NCBI RefSeq assembly: GCF_000612725.1
Contig: NZ_HG964454.1
Span: 267,951-331,950, forward strand
Origin: Mycolicibacterium austroafricanum
Lineage (GTDB): Bacteria; Actinomycetota; Actinomycetes; Mycobacteriales; Mycobacteriaceae
Length of the DNA stretch: 64,000 nucleotides
Reading direction: 5' to 3'
The notes beneath the pieces are model-generated. The model did no database searches, had not been told where the DNA came from, and saw only the letters and a program-made list of their open reading frames with translations. Within the stretch, counting starts at the first letter, position 1. The number at the start of each line of letters is the position of its first letter. This document shows positions 43,433 to 53,252 of the stretch, piece by piece. The position numbers were made by a program, and so were the translations under genes.

Positions 43433-43450
43433 GCAAGCCTTGCCTATGCT
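43421..43450 (+). promoter_or_regulatory. IdeR box and promoter of the putative MrsI small RNA
   Basis: A palindrome TAGGCAAG-C-CTTGCCTA (43430-43446) agrees with the IdeR consensus at 13 of 19 positions (43429-43447). It sits between a TTGCTT -35-like (43421-43426) and a TATGCT -10-like hexamer (43445-43450) with 18-bp spacing. It overlaps the stop codon of the FhuF-like gene. Confidence 0.75.
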
Positions 43451-43456
43451 TTGAGC

Positions 43457-43560
43457 ATCGGAACCAACGGACCGCGCCGGAGTCGCTGAGGGCTGCAGAG
43501 ACCCCCGGTCCGACCGAAGGAAGGGCCCCACGCCATCGGTGTGGGGCCCTTCCGCTTTCG
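43457..43560 (+). ncRNA. mrsI: Probable MrsI iron-sparing small RNA
   Basis: M. tuberculosis MrsI (ncRv11846) is an IdeR-controlled small RNA encoded next to Rv1846c; it base-pairs with mRNAs of non-essential iron proteins such as bacterioferritin when iron is low. At the same place here, between blaI and the Rv1847-like thioesterase, I find an iron-box promoter followed about 100 nt later by a strong intrinsic terminator, and no gene in between. The start (about 43457) is estimated from the -10 position and the end from the hairpin. The identity rests on synteny, iron box and size, not on sequence comparison. Confidence 0.68.
43519..43553 (+). terminator. Strong intrinsic terminator hairpin
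   Basis: Perfect 13-bp arms GGAAGGGCCCCAC (43519-43531) and GTGGGGCCCTTCC (43541-43553) with a 9-nt loop are followed by GCTTTCG. It closes the putative MrsI RNA and isolates the thioesterase-urease genes downstream. Confidence 0.85.
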
Positions 43561-43620
43561 CCGGTGTCTCGCGGCGACCCCCGCGTCGGATCCGGCCGGC
43601 CGGCCGTGTAGACACGACGC

Positions 43621-44025
43621 GTGACGACTGACGTTCCCGAGGGCCTCGGCGAGGGATTCGACAAAGAACTCGGCCTGACGTATCTGGAGATGACGCCCGA
43701 CGGCGGACGCGCCCAGCTGGAGATCACCGAAAAGCTGTTGCAGCCGTGGGGGATCGTGCACGGCGGTGTCTACTGCGCGGTGATCGAGAGTCTGGCCAGT
43801 GTGTCCGGTCACGTGTGGCTCAGCCAGAACGGCGGCGGCACTGTCGTCGGTGTCAACAACAACACCGATTTCCTGCGCGCGATCCGGTCGGGCACGGTCA
43901 CCGCGACGTCGAGCCCCATTCACCGCGGGCGCCGCCAGCAACTGTGGCTGATCACCATCACCGACGAGGCCGACCGGGTGGTGGCCCGCGGACAGGTAAG
44001 GCTCCAGAACATCACCGATGCGTAG
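43621..44025 (+). CDS. PaaI-type hotdog thioesterase (Rv1847 homologue)
   Basis: This 134-residue hotdog-fold thioesterase has the central helix 'IVHGGVYCAVIESLASVSG' (about 43-61) with the HGG motif used for acyl-CoA thioester hydrolysis, and 'VVGVNNNTDFLRAI' in the partner strand. It corresponds to Rv1847, which precedes the urease genes in M. tuberculosis. The natural substrate is unknown. GTG start. Its stop codon lies inside the first unit of a 25-bp tandem repeat. The hotdog core is complete, so the repeat does not disrupt the protein. Confidence 0.85.
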   Translation: MTTDVPEGLGEGFDKELGLTYLEMTPDGGRAQLEITEKLLQPWGIVHGGVYCAVIESLASVSGHVWLSQNGGGTVVGVNNNTDFLRAIRSGTVTATSSPIHRGRRQQLWLITITDEADRVVARGQVRLQNITDA

Positions 44026-44183
44026 CGTCGAATCCGGTTCCGATGCGTAGCGTCGAATCCGGTTCCGATGCGTAGCGTCGAATCCGGTACCGATGCGTAG
44101 CGTCGAATCCGGTACCGATGCGTAGCGTCGAATCCAGTACCGATGCGTAGCGTCGAATGCGGTACCGATGCGTAGCGTCGAAT
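44017..44183. repeat. 25-bp tandem repeat, six full copies plus a partial one
   Basis: Units at 44017, 44042, 44067, 44092, 44117 and 44142 are 25 bp long, followed by 17 bp of a seventh. All begin GATGCGTAGCGTCGAAT. They differ only near the end: copies 1-2 end in GGTTCC, 3-4 and 6 in GGTACC, 5 in AGTACC. The thioesterase stop TAG (44023-44025) lies in copy 1. The array fills most of the gap to ureA and looks like a variable-number (MIRU/VNTR-type) locus. Confidence 0.95.
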
Positions 44184-44252
44184 AGGGGCGCAGACGACAG
44201 CCGCAGGTTTGCGCGCTGCTGACAGCGCTGTGTCGTGGCAGGATCGCCCACT

Positions 44253-44555
44253 ATGCGTTTGACGCCGCATGAACAGGAACGGCTGCTGCTCTCGTATGCC
44301 GCCGAACTCGCCCGCCGCCGCCAGGCGCGTGGCTTGAAGCTGAATCATCCCGAGGCGGTGGCGGTGATCACCGACCACATCCTCGAAGGCGCCCGTGACG
44401 GCCGCACCGTGGCCGAACTGATGGTCAGTGGCCGCGCGGTCCTGGGCCGCGCCGACGTCATGGACGGTGTCCCCGAGATGCTTCACGACGTCCAGGTGGA
44501 GGCCACGTTCCCCGACGGCACCAAGCTCGTCACCGTCCACCACCCGATCCCGTGA
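44253..44555 (+). CDS. ureA: Urease gamma subunit
   Basis: This 100-residue UreA has 'MRLTPHEQERLLL' and 'GLKLNHPEAVAVITDHILEGARDG' typical of the gamma subunit, and 'VQVEATFPDGTKLVTVHHPI' at its end. It is the first gene of a ureABCFGD operon. Urease hydrolyses urea to ammonia and carbamate in the cytoplasm. ATG 44253 is the family start; an upstream GTG at 44235 is unlikely. The region upstream carries a 25-bp tandem repeat, so its promoter probably lies in the 70 bp between repeat and start, or transcription comes from the thioesterase. Confidence 0.95.
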   Translation: MRLTPHEQERLLLSYAAELARRRQARGLKLNHPEAVAVITDHILEGARDGRTVAELMVSGRAVLGRADVMDGVPEMLHDVQVEATFPDGTKLVTVHHPIP

Positions 44556-44597
44556 GGCGGCGATGAGCAATTGCGTGACGAGCACAGGGAGGACACC

Positions 44598-44908
44598 GTG
44601 ATACCAGGGGAGTTCGTCTTCGGCGACGGCGACATCGAGATCAACGCTGGTGCGGTGCGGCTGGAGTTGCCGATCGTCAACACCGGCGACCGGCCGGTGC
44701 AGGTCGGTAGCCACGTGCACGTGCCACAAGCCAACGGCGCGTTGGAGTTCGATCGCGCCGCCGCGCACGGCTACCGGTTCGACATCCCTGCGGGTACCGC
44801 GATCCGATTCGAACCCGGTGTGGCTCAACATGTTCGCCTCATCCCTCTGGGTGGTGCGCGGGAAGTTCACGGCTTGACCCTGGATCCGCCCGGCAGATTG
44901 GACGCGTC

Positions 44909-44912
<4 letters not shown>
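44598..44912 (+). CDS. ureB: Urease beta subunit
   Basis: This 104-residue UreB has the conserved 'NTGDRPVQVGSHVHVPQANGALEFDR' core and 'GYRFDIPAGTAIRFEPG' followed by a C-terminal 'LDPPGR'. It is the same length as M. tuberculosis UreB. The GTG at 44598 with AGGGAGG upstream matches the family N-terminus 'IPGEF'. An in-frame GTG at 44571 would add nine unrelated residues. The stop overlaps the ureC start by 4 bp. Confidence 0.95.
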
Positions 44913-46629
<1,717 letters not shown>

Positions 46630-46630
<1 letters not shown>

Positions 46631-47274
46631 TGTCCAATCTCGCCACCCTGCTGGTCCTGTCCGACTCCCGGCTCCCGACCGGGGGCCATGTGCACTCGGG
46701 CGGCGTCGAGGAAGCGGTGAGCAGCGGCCTGGTGGTCGACCTGGCCACGCTGCGCGCGTATCTGACGCGCCGCATCCGCACCAGCGGGCTGGTCACCGCG
46801 TCGCTGGCGGCCGCCGTGCACCGAGGATCCCTGCCGGCCGCGGCGGGGGAGGCGGGCGACGCCGAAACCGACGCGCGCACACCGTCTCCCGCGGCACGCG
46901 CGGCGTCGCGCGCACAGGGTCGCGGCCTTGTCCGGCTGGCGCGGCGGGTGTGGCCGGAGCAGGACTGGGATGGACTGGGCGCCACCCCGCACCTGGCGGT
47001 GGCCGCCGGGGTCGCCGGCCGGGCCGGTGGTCTGGCCCCGGACCACACCGCGCTGTCGGTCGTGTACACGACGATGACGGGGTCGGCCACCGCGGCGCAG
47101 CGGCTGCTGGCACTCGATCCCGGCGACGTCGCGGCGGTGACGTTCGCGTTGTCACCGCTGTGCGAGCACACCGCCGCCGAGGCCGCCAAGGAGCTCGCCG
47201 ACCTGTCCGATCCGCTGCTCGATGTCCTCGCCCAGCGGCACCTCGAACGCGAGCGCCCGCTGTTCGCCTCCTAG
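46630..47274 (+). CDS. ureF: Urease accessory protein UreF
   Basis: This 214-residue UreF is an all-helical accessory protein that forms a complex with UreG and UreD for nickel insertion. Landmarks are 'LLVLSDSRLPTGGHVHSGGVEEAV' at the N-terminus and 'ALSPLCEHTAAEAAKELADLSDPLLD' near the end. ATG at 46630 overlaps the ureC stop by one base, so translation is coupled. The family is divergent in sequence but the position in the operon settles the assignment. Confidence 0.92.
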
Positions 47275-47288
47275 AGAAGGTTGTTCAC

Positions 47289-47969
47289 ATGCCACCGCAC
47301 TTTCTTGACGGTCAGCCGCACGGCCACACCGACCGTCCCCGCCGGGTACGGCAGCCGGGGGAACCGCTGCGCATCGGGGTCGGCGGTCCGGTGGGTTCCG
47401 GCAAGACCGCGTTGGTGGCGGCACTGTGCCGTCAGCTTCGCGACGAGTTGTCGCTCGCGGTGCTGACCAACGACATCTACACCACCGAGGACGCCGACTT
47501 CCTGCGCCGCCACGCCGTGCTGCCCGACGACCGCATCGCCGCGGTGCAGACCGGCGGTTGCCCGCACACTGCTATCCGCGACGACATCACCGCCAATCTC
47601 GACGCCATCGACGATCTGATCGCCGGGCATGACGATCTGGATCTGATCCTGGTGGAATCCGGTGGCGACAACCTGACCGCGACGTTCTCGTCGGGCCTGG
47701 TCGACGTGCAGATCTTCGTCATCGACGTCGCGGGCGGGGACAAGGTGCCCCGCAAAGGTGGGCCCGGTGTGACGTTCTCGGACCTGCTGGTGGTCAACAA
47801 GACCGACCTCGCCCCGCTGGTGGGGGCCGACCTCGAGGTGATGCGGCGCGACGCTGCCGCGGTGCGTGGGGACCGGCCTTTCGAACTCATCTCGCTGGCC
47901 GTGGATCCGGCCGCCACGCCGGTGTTGAGTTGGGTGCGCGAACAACTCCGGGTCGCGCAGGCGGTGTAG
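47289..47969 (+). CDS. ureG: Urease accessory GTPase UreG
   Basis: This 226-residue SIMIBI GTPase supplies energy for nickel insertion. It has the P-loop 'GGPVGSGKT' (32-40), 'VLTNDIYTTEDADFL', 'GGCPHTAIRDD' with the Cys-Pro-His nickel-binding motif, and 'VNKTDLAP' for guanine specificity. The N-terminal 30 residues are His-rich (HGH), as expected for a nickel chaperone in an operon without ureE. ATG 47289 is preceded by GAGAAGG. The ureD gene starts on the last base of the stop codon. Confidence 0.95.
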   Translation: MPPHFLDGQPHGHTDRPRRVRQPGEPLRIGVGGPVGSGKTALVAALCRQLRDELSLAVLTNDIYTTEDADFLRRHAVLPDDRIAAVQTGGCPHTAIRDDITANLDAIDDLIAGHDDLDLILVESGGDNLTATFSSGLVDVQIFVIDVAGGDKVPRKGGPGVTFSDLLVVNKTDLAPLVGADLEVMRRDAAAVRGDRPFELISLAVDPAATPVLSWVREQLRVAQAV

Positions 47970-48595
47970 TGCGTTCGGACATCGTGATCGTCGCCAGGCC
48001 CGGCCGCAGCCCTCACATCGAGTGCACCGGCGGGATCGCGGCGCGCCGCACCGGGCAAGACACCGTGCATCTGGTGTCCTCGGCGGCCACCCCGCTGGGC
48101 GGCGACGCAATAGCGATGCGCATCGTCGTCGAGGTGGGCGCGCGGCTGAACGTGCGCACCGTGGCGGCGACGGTTGCGCTCCCGGGCCCGGTCACCACCG
48201 AGTCGCACGCCACATGGGACCTCGACGTGGCCGGTGAGCTCGACCTGGACCCCGAGCCGACGATCGTGGCGGCCGCGTCGCGGCACCATACGTCGACCCG
48301 TGTGACGCTGACCGACGCAGGAGTGCTCCGCCTGCGCGAGCGGGTCCAGATCGGCAGAACCGGTGAGCGGCAAGGATTCTGGTCAGGCTCACTGCACGCC
48401 GACGTCGACGGGACACCGTGCCTGCGGCACCGGGTGGAGCTGGGCAGCGGATCGCCGGCCGACGACGAGATCGCAGCGCCACGCGCATGCATCAGCGAAT
48501 TCCATTATCCGCGAAGCGAAGTCGACGCGCCCGGGGTGACGCTGGCGCTGGCGGCCGGCGGATGCCTGGCCACCTGGCAGGGTGAGCGGCTCTAA
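47969..48595 (+). CDS. ureD: Urease accessory protein UreD
   Basis: This 208-residue UreD (UreH) is the scaffold that binds the urease apoprotein and forms a channel with UreF-UreG. Recognisable regions are 'RTGQDTVHLVSSAATPLGGDAIAMRIVVEVGA' near residue 25 and 'GFWSGSLHADVDG'. The GTG at 47969 overlaps the ureG stop by one base; an upstream GTG at 47930 is inside ureG. It is the last gene of the operon and its stop overlaps the convergent ndh stop by 4 bp (CTAA). Confidence 0.9.
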   Translation: MRSDIVIVARPGRSPHIECTGGIAARRTGQDTVHLVSSAATPLGGDAIAMRIVVEVGARLNVRTVAATVALPGPVTTESHATWDLDVAGELDLDPEPTIVAAASRHHTSTRVTLTDAGVLRLRERVQIGRTGERQGFWSGSLHADVDGTPCLRHRVELGSGSPADDEIAAPRACISEFHYPRSEVDAPGVTLALAAGGCLATWQGERL

Positions 48596-49965
48596 CTGGC
48601 GGCCCGCTCGGTCTCCTGGACGGACGCGGCGATCTCCTCGAGTTCCTCGATGCGTGTCCGTGCGTAGGCCTGCTGCTCGGTGATGGTCAGCTGACCACGC
48701 TTGGTCGACAGGAACGTCACCGTCCACGACAGCAGCGTGACGATCTTGGTCTTGAAGCCGACCAGGTACACCAGGTGCAGCACCAGCCAGGCCAGCCAGG
48801 CGACGAAGCCCTCGAACTCCAGTGGCCCGATCTTGGCGACCGCGCTGAACCTGGACACGGTGGCCATCGAGCCCTTGTCGAAGTACTTGAACGGTTCACG
48901 CTCTGTGGGATCGGCGCCCTTGAGCCCGGCGGCGATCGCCTTTGCGGCGTACTTCCCACCCTGGATCGCGCCCTGCGCCATGCCGGGCACCCCCTCGACG
49001 GCCGCCATGTCACCGACGACGAAAACGTTCGGGTGGCCGGGGAGCGACAGGTCGGGCAGCACCTTCACCCGGCCGGCACGGTCGAGTTCGACGCCGGACC
49101 CCTCGGCCAGGTCCCGGCCCAGCGGGCTTGCCGACACACCGGCCGACCACACCTTGCACGCCGCCTCGATCCGGCGGATAGTCCCGTCGGGGTCCTTGAC
49201 GGTGATGCCGTTGCGGTCGACGTCGGTGACCATCGCGTTGAGCTGGATCTCGACACCCAGCTTCTCCAGCCGGGCCTGCGCCTTCTTGCCGAGCTTCTCA
49301 CCCATCGGTGGCAGCACGGCGGGCGCGGCGTCGAGCAGGATCACCCGCGCCTTGGTCGAATCGATGTGGCGGAAGGCGCCTTTGAGTGTGTGGTCGGCCA
49401 ATTCGGCGATCTGGCCGGCCATTTCGACGCCGGTCGGACCTGCGCCCACGACGACGAACGTCAGCAGCTTCTCCCGGCGGGCCGGATCGCTGGACCGCTC
49501 GGCCTGCTCGAACGCGCCGAGGATGCGCCCACGAAGTTCCAGCGCGTCGTCGATGGATTTCATGCCGGGCGCCCACTCGGCGAAGTGGTCGTTGCCGAAG
49601 TAGGACTGGCCTGCACCCGCCGCGACGATCAGGCTGTCGAACGGTGTGACGTAGGTGTGCCCGAGCAACTCCGAGCGCACGGTCTTGGTCTGCAGATCGA
49701 TGCCGGTGACGTCGCCGAGCAGCACCTGGGCGTTCTTCTGGTTGCGCAGGATGACTCGGGTCGCGGGGGCGATCTCGCCTTCCGAGATGATGCCGGTCGC
49801 GACCTGGTAGAGCAGCGGCTGGAAAAGGTGGTGGGTGGTGCGGGCGATCAACTTGATGTCGACGTCTGCCCGCTTCAGGGTCTTGGCTGCGGTCAACCCA
49901 CCGAATCCCGATCCGATGATCACCACCTTGTGGCGATCGGATGGAGTGGCTCCGGGATGGCTCAT
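48592..49965 (-). CDS. ndh: Type II NADH:quinone dehydrogenase
   Basis: This 457-residue NDH-2 matches Rv1854c. It has the FAD motif 'GSGFGGLTAAKTL' at the N-terminus, the NADH motif 'VVVGAGPTGVEMAGQIAEL' (about 175-193), 'FVVGDMAAVEG' binding flavin, and a C-terminal membrane-anchoring amphipathic/hydrophobic stretch 'WLAWLVLHLVYLVGF'. The enzyme transfers electrons from NADH to menaquinone without pumping protons and is the main NADH dehydrogenase of mycobacteria. ATG 49965 gives the normal start; the longer reading to 50019 is unlikely. Confidence 0.95.
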   Translation of the reverse strand: MSHPGATPSDRHKVVIIGSGFGGLTAAKTLKRADVDIKLIARTTHHLFQPLLYQVATGIISEGEIAPATRVILRNQKNAQVLLGDVTGIDLQTKTVRSELLGHTYVTPFDSLIVAAGAGQSYFGNDHFAEWAPGMKSIDDALELRGRILGAFEQAERSSDPARREKLLTFVVVGAGPTGVEMAGQIAELADHTLKGAFRHIDSTKARVILLDAAPAVLPPMGEKLGKKAQARLEKLGVEIQLNAMVTDVDRNGITVKDPDGTIRRIEAACKVWSAGVSASPLGRDLAEGSGVELDRAGRVKVLPDLSLPGHPNVFVVGDMAAVEGVPGMAQGAIQGGKYAAKAIAAGLKGADPTEREPFKYFDKGSMATVSRFSAVAKIGPLEFEGFVAWLAWLVLHLVYLVGFKTKIVTLLSWTVTFLSTKRGQLTITEQQAYARTRIEELEEIAASVQETERAAS

Positions 49966-50087
49966 TGCGGCTCCTTGTCGGGGCTTTGGTGGGTCCGCGG
50001 ACCTTCCTTCTTTACCCATTCAGAACAACGAGAACCTTAGTCGCTGCTCATCCTCGCGGCGCAGTGAGATGCCCCACCGCCCGGGGA

Positions 50088-51017
50088 TCAGGCGGTGACC
50101 AGCGGTGCGAGGGCCTCGCCGAGTGCGGTGATCTGCCCTGGCTGGTAGCCGACGATCTGGGTGGGCACGTAGAGGATGACCCCGTCGATGCCGGCGTCGA
50201 GGACCTTGGTCTTGATCTGCTCGGCCACCTGGTCGACGGTCCCGGCCACCATCCGCTGTTTGAACTCGTCGGGAATCTGGTCGGGGGAGACGTCGTCGCC
50301 GACGAGGGCCCCGACCAGCACGCTGGTCTCCAGGGTGGCCGGATCACGGTCGATGTCCGCGCAGCGCTGCTCGATCACCTCGATCTTCCTGGCCAGCTCG
50401 TCGAATCCGGCGATCACGTTGAGGTGGTCGAAATGCCGTGCCGCCAGCGGGATCGTCTTCTTTTCGCCGCTTCCGCCGATCATCAGCGGAATATGCTCCC
50501 GGAAGCGGGGATTGGCCATCGCCTCCTGCACGCGGTAGTGCCGTCCGGTGAACGTGGGCCGCTCGCCCTTGAGCATCGGGACGATGATCTGCAGTGCCTC
50601 GTCGAGCTTGTCGAACCGCTCGGTGAACGTGCCGAACTCGTAGCCCAGCTGGTCGTGTTCGAGCTCGAACCAGCCGGTGCCGATACCGAGAACGGCCCGG
50701 CCCTGACTGATCACGTCGAGAGTGGTGATGTTCTTGGCCAGCAGCGTGGGGTTGCGGTAGGTGTTGCCGGTGACCAGCGTGCCCAACTGCACGTTCTGGG
50801 TGACGGCCGCCAGCGCGCCGAGCGCGGTGTAGGCCTCCAGCATCGGCTGGTCGGGGGTGCCGAGACCGGGCAGTTGGTAGAAGTGGTCCATCACGAAGAC
50901 CGAGTCGAAACCGGAGGCGTCGGCTTCCTGCGCTTGCGCGACGACGGTGGGGAACAGGTCGGGGACGGGGGTCCCGTAGGAGAAGTTGTTGATCTGCAGG
51001 CCGAGTCGAATGGTCAC
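50088..51017 (-). CDS. LLM-class F420-dependent oxidoreductase (Rv1855c homologue)
   Basis: This 309-residue luciferase-like oxidoreductase of the F420-dependent group has the TIM-barrel landmarks 'MTIRLGLQINNFSYG', 'ASGFDSVFVMDHFYQLP' (about 36-52), 'TLVTGNTYRNPTLLAKNITTLD' and 'LGIGTGWFELEHDQLGYEFG'. It corresponds to Rv1855c. Members use reduced F420 on unknown substrates; this one may act on small organic compounds. It is 98 bp downstream of the SDR gene on the same strand and probably in its operon. Confidence 0.82.
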   Translation of the reverse strand: MTIRLGLQINNFSYGTPVPDLFPTVVAQAQEADASGFDSVFVMDHFYQLPGLGTPDQPMLEAYTALGALAAVTQNVQLGTLVTGNTYRNPTLLAKNITTLDVISQGRAVLGIGTGWFELEHDQLGYEFGTFTERFDKLDEALQIIVPMLKGERPTFTGRHYRVQEAMANPRFREHIPLMIGGSGEKKTIPLAARHFDHLNVIAGFDELARKIEVIEQRCADIDRDPATLETSVLVGALVGDDVSPDQIPDEFKQRMVAGTVDQVAEQIKTKVLDAGIDGVILYVPTQIVGYQPGQITALGEALAPLVTA

Positions 51018-51116
51018 GCGTTCGACCCTACGATCGCCCGCCGCGCGCCGTCGCTCGTTTCACTTGCCGCGAAGCGCGGAATAAAAGCTGCCGGAACGCA
51101 GTTCGGCCCCGGGAGC

Positions 51117-51788
51117 TCAGCCGAAGTTGGCCAGCGCGCCGTGAGTGACGTGCAGTGTCTGCCCGGTGATGTGCCGCGCGGCCGGGGTGGTGAGGAACAG
51201 CGACAGGCGGGAGATTTCCGCGGCGACCGACGGCGGTGTGCTGCCGAGTCCGTCGTAGCCGGGTTCGACCCCACGTCCGACGGCGACGGCGTTGACGGTG
51301 ATGCCGCGGACACCGAACTGGTCAGCCTGGCCGGCGGTCCAGTCCGAGACCGCTGCCTTGACCGCTGCCGCGGCACTGCCGTCGCGCACGAAGTCGGGGA
51401 TCACGTTGATGATGGACCCCCCCGAACGCATGTGGTCGCCGAGCACCTGGACGGTCAGTACCGAGGCCACCAGACCGGCGTCGAAAAGGCCGCGCCATTC
51501 CGCGGCGTGGTCGGCCAGCGTGTAGGTGCGGGGATCACCTACGGTCCAGGTGGGGGCCGGCACATTGATGATGGTGTCGAGGTGGGCCGGCACCTGGCCG
51601 TGGAGTGCGGCGACCGAGGCCGGATCGGTGTTGTCGAACACCAGCGCGTCGACATCGAGTTCCTTCGCGAGGACCTCGAGTTCATCGCGGCGGCGACCGC
51701 CGACCAGCACCTTGTGGCCGGCTTCGGAGAAGCTCTCCGCGATCGTGCGACCCAGATCTGTGTCGCATCCCGTGATCAGGACATCCAT
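51117..51788 (-). CDS. Short-chain dehydrogenase-like protein (Rv1856c homologue)
   Basis: This 223-residue SDR corresponds to Rv1856c. It has an N-terminal dinucleotide fold 'VLITGCDTDLGRTIAESFSEAGHKV' (about 3-27) instead of the usual TGxxxGxG, and 'GGRRRDEL' for cofactor binding. The standard YxxxK pair is not obvious; the corresponding region reads 'VKAAVSDWTAGQADQF', so catalytic activity is uncertain. It may be a non-canonical or atypical SDR. It precedes the Rv1855c homologue on the same strand. Confidence 0.75.
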   Translation of the reverse strand: MDVLITGCDTDLGRTIAESFSEAGHKVLVGGRRRDELEVLAKELDVDALVFDNTDPASVAALHGQVPAHLDTIINVPAPTWTVGDPRTYTLADHAAEWRGLFDAGLVASVLTVQVLGDHMRSGGSIINVIPDFVRDGSAAAAVKAAVSDWTAGQADQFGVRGITVNAVAVGRGVEPGYDGLGSTPPSVAAEISRLSLFLTTPAARHITGQTLHVTHGALANFG

Positions 51789-52119
51789 CGTGGGCCCTCC
51801 TGTTGTGTTCGGCGCTGAACCCCAGCGAGTGCCGCTTATGTTACTGGACAGTAGCTAGATGGGAAAATGCGACGCGCCGGACCTGAGGTCCACTGGTAAC
51901 GCTGCCTGGGGCCGCCGCGATGGACAGGGCAGGAGACCGCCCGCCTCGCTTTGGGGATATGTCACAACCACCCGCGCCACGCGCGGGTGGTCTGGCGCGC
52001 CAGCGAACAGTCCTGATGCTGATGAGCAGCTGTTATTCAGCTGGCAGCAATATAACAATTTGGCACTTCTTGAGGACCTCACATTTGCGTCACGCCAGCG
52101 ACACGGTAGTTTCTTCCCC
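51789..52119. other. Intergenic region where M. tuberculosis carries modABC
   Basis: Rv1857-Rv1859 (modABC) stand between the Rv1856c and apa homologues in M. tuberculosis; this 331-bp gap has no gene. It holds a hairpin (51967-51991) and the apa promoter and leader. The divergent SDR promoter is at its left end. Confidence 0.6.
51967..51991. other. Strong inverted repeat upstream of apa
   Basis: Perfect 11-bp arms ACCACCCGCGC (51967-51977) and GCGCGGGTGGT (51981-51991) with a CAC loop. It lies 129 bp before the apa start with no plus-strand gene upstream, so it may be a leader hairpin or an operator rather than a terminator. Confidence 0.45.
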
Positions 52120-53136
52120 ATGGATCAGCCGGACATGCATGCCAAGCGCCGCAAAGGTCTTCCGACGTCGTTCCGACGGTCGGCACTGACCGGCGCCACC
52201 GCAGCGTTGACCGCAGTGTTCACGCTGCCCGCGGTGGCCTACGCCCAGCCGGCGCCGCCGCCCAGTCCGGCGCCTCCGCCTGCGGTGGAAGCACCGCCGG
52301 TGCCGCCGCCGCCGGTCGATCCGAACGCTCCGGTCCCCCCGCCGCCGGTCGATCCGAACGCTCCCGTGCCTCCGCCGCCGCCGGTCGATCCGAACGCTCC
52401 CGTGCCGCCGCCCGCCGACCCCAACGCTCCGGTGCCCCCGGCCCCCGAGCCGGGCCGCATCGACAATGCCGCCGGCGGCTTCAGCTATGTCGTGCCGGCC
52501 GGCTGGGAGGTCTCCGATTCCACCCAGCTGTCGTACGGCCAGGCGCTGCTGACGAAGCTGCCACCCGAGGGTGCGCCGCCGGACGCGCAGCCGCCGAACG
52601 ACACCAGCGTGCTGTTGGGCCGCCTCGACCTGAAGCTGTTCGCGGGAGCGGAGAACGACAACACCAAGGCCGCCCAGCGGCTGGCCTCGGACATGGGTGA
52701 GTTCTTCATGCCGTTCCCCGGCACCCGGGTCAACCAGCAGGTCGTCCCGCTCGACAACAACGGTGTGGCCTCGTACTACGAGGTGAAGTTCAGCGACACC
52801 AACAAGCCCAACGGACAGATCTGGGCCGGCGTCGTCGGGGAACCCGTCGCACCGGGCACCCCGCGTGGACAGCGCACCCCCGAACGCTGGTTCGTGGTGT
52901 GGCTCGGCACGGCGACCAATCCGATCCCGCAGGCCGAAGCCGTCACATTGGCCAACTCGATCCGCCCGTGGACGCCGCCGCCACCGCCGCCTCCGGCCGA
53001 CCCGAACGCTCCGGTGCCGCCCCCGGACCCGAACGCGCCGCCGCCGGATCCCAACGCCCCGGCACCTCGGCCCGCCGTCGGCGTGCCGGTTCCGGTAGAT
53101 CCGAACACGGCCCCCGGGATGCTGCCGCCGGCCTGA
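52120..53136 (+). CDS. apa: Apa, alanine/proline-rich secreted glycoprotein (FAP)
   Basis: This 338-residue fibronectin-attachment protein has a signal peptide (hydrophobic about 22-40, cut near 'AYA-QP'), a proline-rich stretch with repeated 'DPNAPVPPPPV' units (about 62-110), the conserved globular core ('GGFSYVVPAGW', 'MGEFFMPFPGTR', 'YYEVKFSDTNKPNGQIW', 'RWFVVWLGT', the fibronectin-binding region) and a Pro-rich C-terminus. The M. tuberculosis orthologue (Rv1860, also called modD) is mannosylated and a major antigen. I use ATG 52120; a second ATG at 52135 gives only five fewer residues. Confidence 0.9.
   Translation: MDQPDMHAKRRKGLPTSFRRSALTGATAALTAVFTLPAVAYAQPAPPPSPAPPPAVEAPPVPPPPVDPNAPVPPPPVDPNAPVPPPPPVDPNAPVPPPADPNAPVPPAPEPGRIDNAAGGFSYVVPAGWEVSDSTQLSYGQALLTKLPPEGAPPDAQPPNDTSVLLGRLDLKLFAGAENDNTKAAQRLASDMGEFFMPFPGTRVNQQVVPLDNNGVASYYEVKFSDTNKPNGQIWAGVVGEPVAPGTPRGQRTPERWFVVWLGTATNPIPQAEAVTLANSIRPWTPPPPPPPADPNAPVPPPDPNAPPPDPNAPAPRPAVGVPVPVDPNTAPGMLPPA
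52306..52440 (+). repeat. Proline-rich coding repeat inside apa
   Basis: About four copies of a 33- to 36-bp coding unit for DPNAP-VPPPPV occur, with GATCCGAACGCTCC well conserved in the DNA, plus a further copy or two near the 3' end (about 52996-53060). It encodes the extracellular proline-rich linker and is likely to be length-variable between strains. Confidence 0.75.
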
Positions 53137-53252
53137 TCGTGTCCGTTCGCTGCCTGTTTCCACCGCCGTTTCGTTACTCGGTTTAGGTATATCTGGGCAA
53201 TGGCCCGGTCGCAGACGCACCGGGTTGGGCTGGTGACAGGTAGGAGTTCCTG

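Noticed and set aside
43920..44870. Long minus-strand frame running through the 25-bp repeat and ureAB
   Set aside because: It contains repeated basic peptides from the tandem repeat and is antisense to ureA and ureB; no ribosome site or homology.
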